From positions 2,914,001-2,978,000 of the forward strand of contig NZ_NERD01000002.1 of assembly GCF_002799155.1 (NCBI RefSeq): DNA of 64,000 bases. The letters are read 5' to 3'. Positions 16,718 through 26,089 of this stretch are shown piece by piece. The stretch's first letter is position 1; each line of letters opens with the position of its first letter. Under the pieces are notes generated by a model, which saw nothing but the letters and a program-made list of their open reading frames with translations, ran no database searches and was not told where the DNA came from. The stretch comes from Stenotrophomonas maltophilia. Lineage in GTDB: Bacteria > Pseudomonadota > Gammaproteobacteria > Xanthomonadales > Xanthomonadaceae. The translations under genes were made by a program, and so were the position numbers.

Positions 16718-18078
16718 GCCGACTTGTAGTGGTTTCAAACCGCGTGGCCGTGCCGGGCGAGAATCGCGCCGGCGGCCTGGCAGTGGGCCTGCTGGCTGCG
16801 TTGAAGGAACGCGGCGGCATGTGGTTCGGCTGGAGCGGCAAAAGCGTGCGCGACGGCAGTGGCACGCTGCACACGCAGAAGGACGGCGACATCGAGTTCG
16901 TCACCCTGGACCTGAGCAAGCGCGAGGTCGATGGCTATTACAACGGCTTCGCCAATCGCACATTGTGGCCGCTGCTGCACTTCCGCCTGGATCTGGTCGA
17001 CTACGATCGTGGCACCCGCGAGACCTACCACAAGGTCAATGCGCTGTTTGCCGACAAACTCGCGCCGCTGCTGCGCGAAGATGACATCGTCTGGATCCAC
17101 GACTACCACCTGATCCCGCTTGGCGCGCTGCTGCGCGAGCGTGGCATCGGCTGCCGCATCGGCTTCTTCCTGCACATCCCGATGCCCTCGGCCGACCTGC
17201 TGCAGGCGATGCCGGACCACCTGCGCCTGTTCTCCGCCCTGTATGCCTACGATCTGGTCGGTTTCCAGACCCAGCGCGATGCTGATCGCTTCCAGACCTA
17301 CCTGCGCCTGTTCGGCGGCGGCCGCGTGCTCGACAACGGCGAACTGGAAGCACCGGGCGGGCGCCGTTTCCGCGCAGCCGCGTTCCCGATCGGCATCGAC
17401 ACCGAGCTGATCGCACGCCAGGCCGGTACCGCCGCCACCAAGGCTGCGGTAAAGAACCTGCGCGCCAGCCTGCGTGATCGCCAGCTGGCGATCGGTGTCG
17501 ATCGCCTGGATTATTCCAAGGGCCTGCCCGAACGCTTCCTCGGCTTCGAACGGTATCTTGAGCGCCATCCCGACCAGCGCGGCTCGCTGACCTACCTGCA
17601 GATCGCGCCGGTCTCGCGCGGCGATGTCACCGAGTACCGGCAGCTGCGCAGCCAGCTGGAGCAGATCGCCGGCCACATCAACGGTGGCCACGCCGAGCCT
17701 GACTGGACACCACTGCGCTACGTCAACCAGAACTTCACCCATGCCACCCTCACTGGTTTCTACCGTGCGGCGGCCGTCGGCCTGGTCACGCCGCTGCGCG
17801 ATGGCATGAACCTGGTGGCCAAGGAATACGTGGCCTCGCAGGACCCGGAGGATCCCGGCGTGCTGGTGCTGTCGCTGCTGGCCGGTGCCGCCGACGAGAT
17901 GAAGCAGGCGCTGCTGGTGAATCCGCACGACCTGGACGGCGTGGCCGACGCCATCGCCACCGCGGCAACCATGTCGCTGCACAGGCGCAAGGAACGCTGG
18001 CACGCGATGATGGAGCACCTGCGCACCTACGACATCAACCACTGGCGACGCAGCTACCTGGACGCGCTGGAAGGTTGA
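16714..18078 (+). CDS. otsA: Trehalose-6-phosphate synthase OtsA
   Basis: 454 residues, GT20 family. It joins UDP- or ADP-glucose to glucose-6-phosphate. GTG 16714 overlaps the GH15 stop by 4 bases (GTGA) and has AGGAGG 5 bases upstream, so the two are translationally coupled. Visible: SNRVAVPG at the N-terminus, [51 protein letters not shown] and [13 protein letters not shown], all family signatures for glucose-6-phosphate and nucleotide-sugar binding. It closes the operon; a strong inverted-repeat terminator follows 2 bases after the stop. Confidence 0.96.
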   Translation: MSRLVVVSNRVAVPGENRAGGLAVGLLAALKERGGMWFGWSGKSVRDGSGTLHTQKDGDIEFVTLDLSKREVDGYYNGFANRTLWPLLHFRLDLVDYDRGTRETYHKVNALFADKLAPLLREDDIVWIHDYHLIPLGALLRERGIGCRIGFFLHIPMPSADLLQAMPDHLRLFSALYAYDLVGFQTQRDADRFQTYLRLFGGGRVLDNGELEAPGGRRFRAAAFPIGIDTELIARQAGTAATKAAVKNLRASLRDRQLAIGVDRLDYSKGLPERFLGFERYLERHPDQRGSLTYLQIAPVSRGDVTEYRQLRSQLEQIAGHINGGHAEPDWTPLRYVNQNFTHATLTGFYRAAAVGLVTPLRDGMNLVAKEYVASQDPEDPGVLVLSLLAGAADEMKQALLVNPHDLDGVADAIATAATMSLHRRKERWHAMMEHLRTYDINHWRRSYLDALEG

Positions 18079-18080
18079 GG

Positions 18081-18147
18081 AAAAAAGGGGACGGAGGGGA
18101 TCACGTCGTTTGTGCACAAACGACCCGGTCCCCTCCGTCCCCTTTTG
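18081..18147. terminator. Bidirectional terminator, GGGGACGGAGG inverted repeat
   Basis: AAAAAAGGGGACGGAGGGGA at 18081-18100 pairs with TCCCCTCCGTCCCCTTTT at 18129-18146; a small GTCGTTTGTGCACAAACGAC stem lies inside. It fills the whole space between the convergent otsA and DCC genes. It is the same family as 9801-9869. Confidence 0.8.
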
Positions 18148-18148
18148 T

Positions 18149-18586
18149 TCAATCCAGGAACCGCGCGGCGTGTTCCGGTGCGGGCAGATGGCAGGCATCA
18201 TGCCGCCCGAACCAGCGATAGCGGTTGCGCGCCAGCATCCGATACGCCGCATCGCGCCAGCGACGCGGCACCATCCGCAGCACGCCGCTCAGGCGCCAAG
18301 CGCCGCCCAGGCCCGCCAGTACGCGCAGGATGGCATCGGTATCGGTCCAGGCGCCCTGCGCGTCCAGCAGCAGGAACGACGCGGGATCCTGAGGGTCCAA
18401 CCCGTGCGAACGCAGCAGCGCGCTGCCCCGCTCGCCCTGCATCGCCGCAAAGCGGTAACGCCCCCTGCGGTCGAAACGCAGCAGGAAGCGCACCCAGCGG
18501 TTGCACAGTGCGCACACGCCATCAAACACGATCACCGCGCTGCCAGCCTCGGTGGTGCCGTCACTGTGGTTCGAGCCAGCCTTCAT
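18149..18586 (-). CDS. DCC-family thiol-disulfide oxidoreductase-like protein (DUF393)
   Basis: 145 residues. The signature VIVFDGVCALCNRWV contains the DxxCxxC (DCC) motif that names the family, followed by RFDRRGRYRFAAMQGERG and a typical C-terminal MLARNRYRWFGRHD. Homologues are predicted thioredoxin-like redox proteins of unknown substrate. It starts inside the end of the DUF4166 gene (26-base overlap), so the two are likely co-transcribed with pgeF and rluD. Confidence 0.85.
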   Translation of the reverse strand: MKAGSNHSDGTTEAGSAVIVFDGVCALCNRWVRFLLRFDRRGRYRFAAMQGERGSALLRSHGLDPQDPASFLLLDAQGAWTDTDAILRVLAGLGGAWRLSGVLRMVPRRWRDAAYRMLARNRYRWFGRHDACHLPAPEHAARFLD

Positions 18587-19067
18587 AGCGGATCAGGGCT
18601 CCGGCCCAGGGCAGCGTCACATCAACCAGGAAAGTGTAACGCTCGCCCTGCCAGGCTTCACGGCAGCGCACACCACCAAACCAGCGCCTCGGCAGCGGCA
18701 GCAGCCCGAACGCCCAGACCCGCCGCACCGACCAGTCGATGCCACCCTCGCGGGCCTGCAGGTCGAACTCGAAACGCACCGCGCCCAATTGCTCGCGCAG
18801 AAACCCTTCGTGCGCCCACAGCCGCGACACCATCGGCCAGCGGCCGAACCGCCGCGCCCACTGCTCGCCCTGCCCGCGTGCACTGAACGCCACTTCGGTG
18901 GGCAGCGCGTCGCCGTCCTTCGGCAACCGCGCCAACGCGGCCAGCAGCGGCACCAGCCAGTGCCGCCCCCTCACGATGCGCGCCTGCCCTACGTAGCGGC
19001 AGGGCAACGGCGCGGCATGTAGCGCCTGCACCGGCGCCGCCAGGGTGGCGAAGGCCGGCCCCAGCAC
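18561..19067 (-). CDS. DUF4166 domain protein
   Basis: 168 residues from GTG 19067, the first standard start in the frame. The reading frame continues upstream as LTPPLFAR before LGPAFATLAAPVQALH; that longer N-terminus resembles the usual DUF4166 beginning, which suggests translation may really begin at the CTG at 19091 that overlaps the pgeF stop (CTGA). The domain pattern (FARxLGPAFxxL, the WLVPLLAAL..LP segment, WxGxxxRYEGWLEP at the end) fits DUF4166. Function unknown. No signal peptide. Confidence 0.7.
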   Translation of the reverse strand: MLGPAFATLAAPVQALHAAPLPCRYVGQARIVRGRHWLVPLLAALARLPKDGDALPTEVAFSARGQGEQWARRFGRWPMVSRLWAHEGFLREQLGAVRFEFDLQAREGGIDWSVRRVWAFGLLPLPRRWFGGVRCREAWQGERYTFLVDVTLPWAGALIRYEGWLEPQ

Positions 19068-19087
19068 CCGCGCGAACAGCGGCGGGG

Positions 19088-19858
19088 TCAGGGCGCGATC
19101 CAGGCCAGGGTCGCCATGCGCCCGGTACGACGGTCGCGCCGGTGCGAATACAGGTCCGGGTCGGCCATGGTCGACACCGTGCCGCCATACACCTGCGCCG
19201 GGTCCATCCCCGCCGCCTGCAAGCGCTGCCGCGCCAGCGCGAACAGGTCCACTTTCCAGTGGCCTGCGCGGGTGGCCACGAACGCCGCCCCGGCGGCCGG
19301 ATCATGGCCGACGAAGGCGTGGTAGACCTCCTCGCCGATCTCGTAGTCAGCCGGCCCGGCGGCCGGGCCCAGCCAGGCCCGCAGCTGCGCAGGCGGCGTC
19401 TGCATGGCGGCCACCGTGGCCTCCAGCATGCCGTCGGCCAGCCCACGCCAGCCGGCATGGGCCGCGCCCACCTCGCTGCCATCGGCCGCGGCGAACACCA
19501 CCGGCAGGCAGTCGGCGGTCAGGATCGCCAGCACCACGCCCGGCACCGAAGTCACCGCGGCGTCGGCCACCGGTTCGCTGGCGCCGGCCACCGGTGGCGC
19601 GGTGAAACGCAGCACGGTGCTGCTGTGCACCTGGCGCAGCCAGTGCGGTGCCGAGGGCAGTGCCAGCCCCTGCTGCAGCAGCTGGCGGTTGTGTTCCACA
19701 TTGGCCGGGGTATCGCCATCGGCCGCGTGCCGGTTGCCCAGGTTGAACTGCGCGAACGGCGCCGGCGAGATGCCCGCGCCATGCCGGCGCGTGGTCAACG
19801 CATGGACGCCTGCGGGCACCGGCCAGTCGGCCTGCAGCAACGGCAGCGCGGCCGCCAT
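19088..19858 (-). CDS. pgeF: Peptidoglycan editing factor PgeF (YfiH, multicopper-like DUF152)
   Basis: 256 residues. ATG 19858 overlaps the rluD stop (TGATG), so it is coupled to it. The YfiH/DUF152 signatures are all there: NLGNRHAADG, RQVHSS with the first catalytic His, LTADCLPV with the Cys, and AAHAGWRGL with the second His. In E. coli PgeF hydrolyses mis-incorporated L-Ser in muropeptide precursors; older annotations call the family polyphenol oxidase or laccase domain. The rluD-pgeF order is conserved in gamma-proteobacteria. Confidence 0.93.
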   Translation of the reverse strand: MAAALPLLQADWPVPAGVHALTTRRHGAGISPAPFAQFNLGNRHAADGDTPANVEHNRQLLQQGLALPSAPHWLRQVHSSTVLRFTAPPVAGASEPVADAAVTSVPGVVLAILTADCLPVVFAAADGSEVGAAHAGWRGLADGMLEATVAAMQTPPAQLRAWLGPAAGPADYEIGEEVYHAFVGHDPAAGAAFVATRAGHWKVDLFALARQRLQAAGMDPAQVYGGTVSTMADPDLYSHRRDRRTGRMATLAWIAP

Positions 19859-20847
19859 CACCAGCGGTCCCGCTCGCGGGCGGCGAAGGCTTCGCTGTCT
19901 TCGCGCAGCACCTTCATCAGGTGCAGCATGTCCTCCGGCACCGGCGCGGTATTGCGCACCGGCTCACCGGTGATCGGGTGCATGAATTCCAGGGTCTCGG
20001 CGTGCAGGGCCTGGCGCTTGAAGCCGCGCAGCGCGGCCACCAGCTCGTCGCTGGCGCCCTTGGGCAGCTTCAGTGCACCGCCATACAGCGGGTCGCCGAT
20101 GATCGGGTGGCGCACGTGCGCCATGTGCACGCGGATCTGGTGGGTACGGCCGGTTTCCAGGCGGCACTCCAGCGCGGTGTGCGCACGGAAGCGCTCGCGC
20201 AGGCGGTAATGGGTCACCGCTTCCTTGCCGTCTTCGCGCACCGCCATCTTCAGGCGGTCGCGCGGGTGGCGGTCGATCGGGGCATCGGCGGTACCGCCGG
20301 CCACCAGCGCGCCCATCACGATGGCCAGGTACTGGCGGTGCACGTCACGGGCCGCCAGCTGCTCGACCAGCGCGGTCTGCGCTTCCAGGGTCCTGGCCAC
20401 CACCATCACGCCGCTGGTGTCCTTGTCCAGGCGATGCACGATGCCCGCGCGCGGCAGCACCGCCACCGACGGATCGCGGAACAGCAGGGCGTTGACCAGG
20501 GTGCCGCTGTGGTTGCCGGCACCGGGGTGGACCACCAGGCCCACCGGCTTGTTGATCACCAGCACGTGCTCGTCCTCGAACAGCACGTCCAGCGGGATAT
20601 CCTCCGGCTGGGCGTCGGTCTGGGTTTCCAGCACCACAGTGAGGGTCACCACCTCGCCACCGCGCAGCGGATCGCGCGGGCGCACCTGGGCGCCATCCAG
20701 CAGGACGTCACCGGCCTTGATCCACTCGGTCAGGCGCGAACGCGAGTATTCGGGGAACAGTTCGGCCACGACGGCGTCGAAACGACGCCCGGCAGCGGTG
20801 TCGGGGACGATGGCCTGGCGGGCCGATTCAGAGGGTTGTTCAGACAT
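19858..20847 (-). CDS. rluD: 23S rRNA pseudouridine(1911/1915/1917) synthase RluD
   Basis: 329 residues from ATG 20847; ATG 20859 would add four residues. An N-terminal S4 RNA-binding domain ([22 protein letters not shown]) is followed by the RluA-family catalytic domain with [17 protein letters not shown], where the Asp is the catalytic residue, and [24 protein letters not shown]. It modifies helix 69 of 23S rRNA. It is divergent from bamD with about 110 bases between, the same arrangement as in E. coli rluD/bamD (yfiO). Confidence 0.95.
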   Translation of the reverse strand: MSEQPSESARQAIVPDTAAGRRFDAVVAELFPEYSRSRLTEWIKAGDVLLDGAQVRPRDPLRGGEVVTLTVVLETQTDAQPEDIPLDVLFEDEHVLVINKPVGLVVHPGAGNHSGTLVNALLFRDPSVAVLPRAGIVHRLDKDTSGVMVVARTLEAQTALVEQLAARDVHRQYLAIVMGALVAGGTADAPIDRHPRDRLKMAVREDGKEAVTHYRLRERFRAHTALECRLETGRTHQIRVHMAHVRHPIIGDPLYGGALKLPKGASDELVAALRGFKRQALHAETLEFMHPITGEPVRNTAPVPEDMLHLMKVLREDSEAFAARERDRW

Positions 20848-20960
20848 GGCAGGGGGCATTCTTTGAAATTTTGGGGTCCCGGCGGCCGGTTTCAGTCGCT
20901 GGACAGGACACTAGGCTATCATCGACCCTTCGTATTCCAGCCGCGTCCCGCCTCGACCCC

Positions 20961-21848
20961 ATGATCCGACGCTCCGCCATGCTCTCCGCGCCCGTCCGCC
21001 TCACCGCCCTGCTGCTGGTGCTGGTCATCGCCGCAACCGGCTGCCATCGCGGCGCCAAGAAGGGTGATCGCCCCGATGAAGGGGCGCCGGTCGAACAGCT
21101 GTACGAGAAAAGCCACAAGCTGATGCAGGGCGGCAACTGGAGCGGCGCCGAAGCCAGCTTCCGCCGCCTGGTGGCCCAGTACCCCTATGGCCCGTACACC
21201 GAGCAGGCGATGATCGAAACCGCCTACGCCCAGTACAAGGCCGGCAAGCACGATGACGCGGTGTCCAGCATCGACCGCTTCATCCGTACCTACCCGACGC
21301 ACCGCAACATCGCCTACCTGTACTACCTGCGCGGCCTGGCCAACTCCAATCGCAGTACGGTTTTCCTGCGTCGCGTATGGTCGTTGGACGCCAGCCGCCG
21401 CGACCTGTCCACGCCGCACCAGGCGTACTCGGACTTCAACATCGTGGTTGATCGTTACCCGAACAGCCGCTACGCCGCCGATGCGCGCCAGCGCATGCTG
21501 GAGCTGCGTGACGTGTTCGCCCAGCACGAGCTGGACAACGCCCTGTACTACATGCGCCGCGGCGCCTGGGTCTCGGCCGTGGGCCGCGCCAACTACCTGC
21601 TGGAAACCTACCCGCAGAGCGCCTTCCAGTACGACGCCGTGGCCGTGCTGGCCGATTCCTACACCCACCTGGGCAACAAGACCCTGGCCGACGACGCCCG
21701 TCGCGTCCTGCAGCTGAACCAGCCCGACCACCCGTGGCTGGAAGGCAAGTGGCCGAAGTACCCGTGGATGATCCGCAAGCTGAACCCGTTCGCCGGCGAG
21801 AAGTCCGCCAGCACCGGCCAGCGCAACGCGCGACTGGAAAAGAAATAA
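20961..21848 (+). CDS. bamD: Outer-membrane assembly lipoprotein BamD
   Basis: 295 residues from ATG 20961 (ATG 20979 is also possible). The signal peptide ends in a lipobox IAATGC, so it is an outer-membrane lipoprotein facing the periplasm. Five TPR-like helical pairs follow (AEASFRRLVAQYPYGPYTEQAMIETAYAQY and similar), as in BamD, which with BamA forms the essential core of the beta-barrel assembly machine. A TATCAT sequence at 20917-20922 may be its -10. A terminator follows the stop. Confidence 0.96.
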   Translation: MIRRSAMLSAPVRLTALLLVLVIAATGCHRGAKKGDRPDEGAPVEQLYEKSHKLMQGGNWSGAEASFRRLVAQYPYGPYTEQAMIETAYAQYKAGKHDDAVSSIDRFIRTYPTHRNIAYLYYLRGLANSNRSTVFLRRVWSLDASRRDLSTPHQAYSDFNIVVDRYPNSRYAADARQRMLELRDVFAQHELDNALYYMRRGAWVSAVGRANYLLETYPQSAFQYDAVAVLADSYTHLGNKTLADDARRVLQLNQPDHPWLEGKWPKYPWMIRKLNPFAGEKSASTGQRNARLEKK

Positions 21849-21854
21849 GAGAGG

Positions 21855-21877
21855 GCCCCGAAAGGGGCCTTTTCTTT
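21855..21877 (+). terminator. Rho-independent terminator after bamD
   Basis: GGCCCC-GAAA-GGGGCC followed by TTTTCTTT, 7 bases after the bamD stop. Confidence 0.9.
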
Positions 21878-22037
21878 GTCGGTGGATCCACGCCATGCGT
21901 GGATGGTTCGTGCGCCAATGGACCACGACGCTAGGAATGCTACGAATCCCCGGCGGATGCGACGCCGGTCGCAACCCGCCCGGGCGAGGCGCTCCACACT
22001 GCGGCGCAACGGCCATCCCGGCCGTCAAGGAGCGCCC

Positions 22038-23240
22038 ATGTCCCCACTGCCCCTTCGTTTCCGGCCTCTCTCGTGTGTCATCGCCATCGCCCTGCTGGCG
22101 CTGTCGCCGGGCCCCCTGACAGCTGCACCGGTCGCACCGGGCGACCTGCTGTCTGCTGCCCCCTATCGCGCGTCATGGGTGCCGTCAAAGGCCGCGCAGG
22201 CCTACAAGCTGCACTATCGCACCCCGGACCATCGCGGCCAGCTGGCCGAAGGCACTGGCCTGCTGTACCTGCCCGCTGGCGCGGCGCCTGCAGGCGGTTG
22301 GCCGGTGGTGTCCTGGGCACATGGCACCCAGGGCATTGCGGATCGCTGTGCGCCCTCGGTGTCCGGCCCGTACCAGCCCGAACGCGACGGGCGCTTCCTC
22401 GATCAGTTCCTGGCACAGGGCTATGCCGTCGTCGCCGCCGACTACCAGGGGCTCGGAAGTCCAGGCGACCATGCCTACCTGCATGTACGCACCGCCGCGC
22501 GCAATGCCATCGATCTGGTCAAGGCCAGCCGCCAGTACCTGGGCAACGCAACGCTGTCGCCGCGCTGGGTCTCGGTTGGCCATTCGCAGGGGGGTGCCGC
22601 CGCACTCACCGCAGGCCACATCGCCCCCACCTATGGCGGTTCTTCCCTGCACTACCGCGGCAGCTTCACCACCGGTACGCCCACCGCGGTCGAGCTGACC
22701 GCTCTGGTGATGAAGCCCGACAACCGCACCGCCAACCCTGGCGCACTCAACGCGTATCACGCGTACCTGCTCGACGGCCTGCTGCAGGTCGCGCCGCAGA
22801 TCGACCGCGTCCTCAGCGATGAAGGCCGCGCCCGCGTGGCAGTGGCACGCGGGCAGTGCTTGGGCGAACTGGCCGTAACGCTGGATGGCGCGGATACCGG
22901 CAGCATGTTCATTGCACCGCTGACCAGCGTGCCGGGCATCCGGGCGGTGCTGCATGACTATCTCGGCGTACCGCGCCGCGGCTTCAGCCAACCGCTGATG
23001 CTGGGCCATGGCAGCGAGGACCGCGATGTGCCCTATCTGACCACCTTGCTGTATGCCGCAGGCCTGGCCCTGCGTGGCGAGCCAGTCGCGTTCCGTCGCT
23101 ATCCGGTCGACCACCGCGGCACGCTGGATGCGGCGGCAGCTGATGGGCTGGCGTTCGTGCGTGCACGACTGCAGGACGGCTACTTCGACGAAGCCGCCGA
23201 AACCACCGGCCTCGAACAACTGCTCGACGACGTCCGGTAG
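22038..23240 (+). CDS. Secreted alpha/beta hydrolase (secretory-lipase-like)
   Basis: 400 residues from ATG 22038, with AAGGAG 6 bases upstream. A signal peptide (to about GPLTAAPVAP) suggests export. The catalytic core shows SWAHGTQG (oxyanion region), VVAADYQGLGSPG, and the nucleophile elbow VGHSQGGAAAL with the active Ser. The late GHGSEDRDVPY segment has the Asp, and a His occurs in PVDHRG. This layout is like secretory lipases/esterases with a long lid region. Substrate unknown. Its TAG stop is part of the GTAG head of a REP. Confidence 0.8.
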   Translation: MSPLPLRFRPLSCVIAIALLALSPGPLTAAPVAPGDLLSAAPYRASWVPSKAAQAYKLHYRTPDHRGQLAEGTGLLYLPAGAAPAGGWPVVSWAHGTQGIADRCAPSVSGPYQPERDGRFLDQFLAQGYAVVAADYQGLGSPGDHAYLHVRTAARNAIDLVKASRQYLGNATLSPRWVSVGHSQGGAAALTAGHIAPTYGGSSLHYRGSFTTGTPTAVELTALVMKPDNRTANPGALNAYHAYLLDGLLQVAPQIDRVLSDEGRARVAVARGQCLGELAVTLDGADTGSMFIAPLTSVPGIRAVLHDYLGVPRRGFSQPLMLGHGSEDRDVPYLTTLLYAAGLALRGEPVAFRRYPVDHRGTLDAAAADGLAFVRARLQDGYFDEAAETTGLEQLLDDVR

Positions 23241-23339
23241 ATCCACGCCATGCGTGGATGATCTTCGACCACCGTGCGGACCAAGGTCCGCACCCACCGG
23301 AGAGGGGCCAACGGGTTGCCGGCCAGCGGCCGGCACTAC
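23237..23339. repeat. REP cluster overlapping the hydrolase stop codon
   Basis: GTAGATCCACGCCATGCGTG starts at 23237 and its TAG is the hydrolase stop. GTGCGGACC..GGTCCGCAC follows at 23274-23293, and an inverted GTAG-type copy (GCCGGCCAGCGGCCGGC..CTAC) at 23316-23339. No gene lies between the hydrolase and nadE. Confidence 0.75.
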
Positions 23340-23354
23340 CTGCCAACCGCTGCC

Positions 23355-24989
23355 TCAGCCCTTGTAGCCGTTGCTGATCGGGTAGCGACGCTCGCGGCCG
23401 AAGGCGCGGCGCGAGACCTTCGGTCCCGGCGCGGCCTGGTGCCGCTTCCACTCGCTGATGCGCACCAGGCGCAGCACGCGGTCGACCACGGCCGCGTCGT
23501 AGCCGGCGGCCAGGATCTCCGTGCGCGACTGCTCCTGGTCGATGTAGCGATAGAGGATGCCGTCCAGCACGTCATAGGCCGGCAACGAATCCTGGTCCAG
23601 CTGGTTCTCGCGCAGCTCGGCCGACGGCGGGCGACTGATCACCGCCGGCGGGATCACCGGCGCGCCGCCCACGGTGTTGCGCCACTTGGACAGGCCGAAC
23701 ACCTCGGTCTTGTACAGGTCCTTCAGCGGTGCATAGCCACCACACATGTCGCCATAGATCGTGGCGTAGCCAACCGCATACTCACTCTTATTGCCGGTGG
23801 TCAGCAGCAGGCCGCCGAACTTGTTGGCCAGCGCCATCAGGATCACGCCACGGCTGCGCGACTGCAGGTTCTCTTCCGTCACGTCCGGCGTGGTGCCTTC
23901 GAACATCGGCGCCAGCGCTTCCATCAGGCCCTTGAACGCCGGCTCGATCGACACCGCCTCCAGCTTCACGCCCAGCGCCTGGCACTGCTCGGCCGCCAGG
24001 TCGTTGGACAGGCCCGCAGTGTAGCGCGACGGCAGGCGCACGGCGGTCACGTTCTCCGCGCCCATCGCGTCCACCGCCATGGCCAGCACGATGGCCGAGT
24101 CGATGCCGCCGGACAGGCCCAGCCACACTTTCTTGAAGCCGTTCTTGCGGCAATAGTCCTGGATGCCACGGGTCACCGCGCGCCAGGCCAGCGCGTCCAT
24201 GCTCTCGTCGCCGTCGTCCATCCACACGTGCGGCATGAAGCGACGGGTTTCACCGTCGTACTCCACCACCAGCCACTGGTCGACGAAGGCCGCAGCGGCC
24301 GGGTGCACCGTGCCGTCACCGTCGGCCACCACCGAGGCGCCGTCGAACACCAGCGCATCCTGGCCACCGACCACGTTGAGATAAGCGATCGCTGCCCCGC
24401 TTTCGCGGGTGCGCGCGGCCAGCACGGCATCACGCTGGGCGTGCTTGCCACGCTCGTAGGGCGAAGCATTCGGCACCACCACCAGCTGCGCGCCGGCGCG
24501 CATGGTGTCGGCCAGCGGCTCGGCAAACCACAGGTCCTCGCAGATCAGCAGGCCGACCGGAATGCCATTGACCTCGAACACGCAGCTGCCGCCGTCCGGA
24601 TCGACGTCGAAGTAGCGGCGCTCGTCGAACACGGCGTAGTTGGGCAGTTCGCGCTTGCGGTAGGTCTGCTCCACCAGGCCATCGCGCAGCACGCTGGCGG
24701 CGTTGTAGACCACCGCGCCTGCGGCCTGCGGCCAGCCGACCACGGCAGTGATGCCACGGCAGGCGGCAGCGATGCGGGCCATCGCCTGCTCGCACTCGTA
24801 CAGGAAGCCCGGGCGCAACAACAGGTCTTCCGGCGGGTAGCCACTCACCGCCAGCTCGGGGAACATCACCAGCTCGGCGCCGTACTCGTCGCGCGCCTGG
24901 CCGATCATCTCGATGATGCGCTCGGTGTTGCCGGCGACATCGCCGACCGGGAAGTCGAACTGCGCCATCGCGATGCGGATCGAAGCCAT
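23355..24989 (-). CDS. nadE: Glutamine-dependent NAD+ synthetase NadE
   Basis: 544 residues. Two domains: an N-terminal nitrilase-like glutaminase with the Glu-Lys-Cys triad visible in MFPELAVSGYPPEDLL, YRKRELPNYAVFDERRYF and GLLICEDLWF; and a C-terminal NAD synthetase with P-loop GLSGGIDSAIVLA and the TGNKSEYAVGYATIYGDMCGG motif. It makes NAD+ from deamido-NAD+, ATP and glutamine in the cytosol. Monocistronic by position, with repeats on both sides. Confidence 0.96.
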   Translation of the reverse strand: MASIRIAMAQFDFPVGDVAGNTERIIEMIGQARDEYGAELVMFPELAVSGYPPEDLLLRPGFLYECEQAMARIAAACRGITAVVGWPQAAGAVVYNAASVLRDGLVEQTYRKRELPNYAVFDERRYFDVDPDGGSCVFEVNGIPVGLLICEDLWFAEPLADTMRAGAQLVVVPNASPYERGKHAQRDAVLAARTRESGAAIAYLNVVGGQDALVFDGASVVADGDGTVHPAAAAFVDQWLVVEYDGETRRFMPHVWMDDGDESMDALAWRAVTRGIQDYCRKNGFKKVWLGLSGGIDSAIVLAMAVDAMGAENVTAVRLPSRYTAGLSNDLAAEQCQALGVKLEAVSIEPAFKGLMEALAPMFEGTTPDVTEENLQSRSRGVILMALANKFGGLLLTTGNKSEYAVGYATIYGDMCGGYAPLKDLYKTEVFGLSKWRNTVGGAPVIPPAVISRPPSAELRENQLDQDSLPAYDVLDGILYRYIDQEQSRTEILAAGYDAAVVDRVLRLVRISEWKRHQAAPGPKVSRRAFGRERRYPISNGYKG

Positions 24990-25054
24990 GGGAATCCAGC
25001 CTGTGGTTGCAATGTGCCCATTGTAGCGCCGCGCAGTGCGCGCGCCGGATGCCT

Positions 25055-25095
25055 GGGGTCAGATCCCTTTTGCTGCGCGAAAGGGATCTGACCCC
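25055..25095. repeat. GGGGTCAGATCCC inverted repeat
   Basis: GGGGTCAGATCCCTTTT pairs with AAAGGGATCTGACCCC across TGCTGCGCG. One of at least five copies in the window (48075, 50407, 63876, 63938, and a decayed one at 58672). Confidence 0.85.
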
Positions 25096-25105
25096 GCACC
25101 AGACG

Positions 25106-25135
25106 CAGAAAGGCCGCCCGGAGGCGGCCCTTCTG
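25106..25135 (-). terminator. Terminator after sucD
   Basis: Stem GGCCGCC / GGCGGCC with loop CGGA, flanked by CAGAA/TTCTG. On the minus strand the stem is followed by TTTCTG. It lies about 60 bases after the sucD stop, with a REP (25145-25166) between them. Confidence 0.7.
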
Positions 25136-25144
25136 TTTCAAGCA

Positions 25145-25166
25145 GCCGGCCAGCGGCCGGCTCTAC
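25145..25166 (-). repeat. GTAG-headed REP downstream of sucD
   Basis: The minus strand reads GTAGAGCCGGCCGCTGGCCG: a GC-rich stem-loop with GTAG head, between sucD and its terminator. Confidence 0.7.
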
Positions 25167-25193
25167 AGCATCGTCTGCCGGAGGCAGTCGACC

Positions 25194-26069
25194 TTATTTC
25201 ACCAGCTTGGCGATGGCAGCGCCCAGGTCGCCCGGCGAACGGACGGTGACGACGCCAGCAGCTTCCATCGCGGCGAACTTGCCTTCCGCGGTGCCCTTGC
25301 CGCCCGAAGCAATCGCACCGGCGTGGCCCATGCGCTTGCCGGCCGGAGCCGACGCACCGGCGATGAAACCGACGACCGGCTTCTTCACGTGGTTCTTGAT
25401 GTACTCGGCGCCGGCTTCTTCGGCGTCACCGCCGATTTCGCCAACCATGATGATGCCTTCGGTCTGCGGGTCTTCGTTGAACAGCTTCAGGCAGTCGACG
25501 AAGTTCAGGCCGTTGATCGGGTCACCACCGATGCCGATGCAGGTGGACTGGCCCAGGCCGACTTCGGTGGTCTGCTTGACCGCTTCATAGGTCAGGGTGC
25601 CCGAACGCGACACGATGCCGATCTTGCCCGGCTGGTGGATGTGGCCCGGCATGATGCCGATCTTGCACTCACCCGGGGTGATGACGCCCGGGCAGTTCGG
25701 CCCGATCAGCACGGTGTCCGGATGCGAACGGGTCAGCACGTTCTTGACGCGCAGCATGTCCAGCACCGGGATGCCTTCGGTGATGCAGACGATGACCTTG
25801 ATGCCGGCAGCAGCGGCTTCCAGGATCGCGTCGGCCGCGTACGGCGGCGGCACGTAGATGACCGAAGCGTTGGCGCCGGTGCTCTGCACGGCGTCGGCAA
25901 CGGTGTTGAAGACCGGCAGGTCGATATGGGTGGTGCCACCCTTGCCCGGGGTCACGCCGCCAACAACCTGGGTGCCGTACTCGATCATCTGAGTGGCGTG
26001 GAAGGTGCCCTGCTGGCCGGTGAAGCCCTGCACGATCACCTTGGTGTTCTTGTTAATCAAAACAGACAT
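25194..26069 (-). CDS. sucD: Succinyl-CoA synthetase alpha subunit SucD
   Basis: 291 residues. TCA-cycle enzyme that, with SucC, converts succinyl-CoA to succinate with nucleotide triphosphate formation. CoA-binding Rossmann domain at the N-terminus ([17 protein letters not shown]), [17 protein letters not shown], and the phospho-histidine loop [18 protein letters not shown] with the catalytic His. It is 20 bases after sucC, forming a sucCD operon. Confidence 0.98.
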   Translation of the reverse strand: MSVLINKNTKVIVQGFTGQQGTFHATQMIEYGTQVVGGVTPGKGGTTHIDLPVFNTVADAVQSTGANASVIYVPPPYAADAILEAAAAGIKVIVCITEGIPVLDMLRVKNVLTRSHPDTVLIGPNCPGVITPGECKIGIMPGHIHQPGKIGIVSRSGTLTYEAVKQTTEVGLGQSTCIGIGGDPINGLNFVDCLKLFNEDPQTEGIIMVGEIGGDAEEAGAEYIKNHVKKPVVGFIAGASAPAGKRMGHAGAIASGGKGTAEGKFAAMEAAGVVTVRSPGDLGAAIAKLVK

Positions 26070-26089
26070 GGGAATTCCTTGGTGTCGAA

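Noticed and set aside
21884..21907. TCCACGCCATGCGTGGATG after the bamD terminator as a second terminator
   Set aside because: It is a REP stem without its GTAG head and without a T-run.
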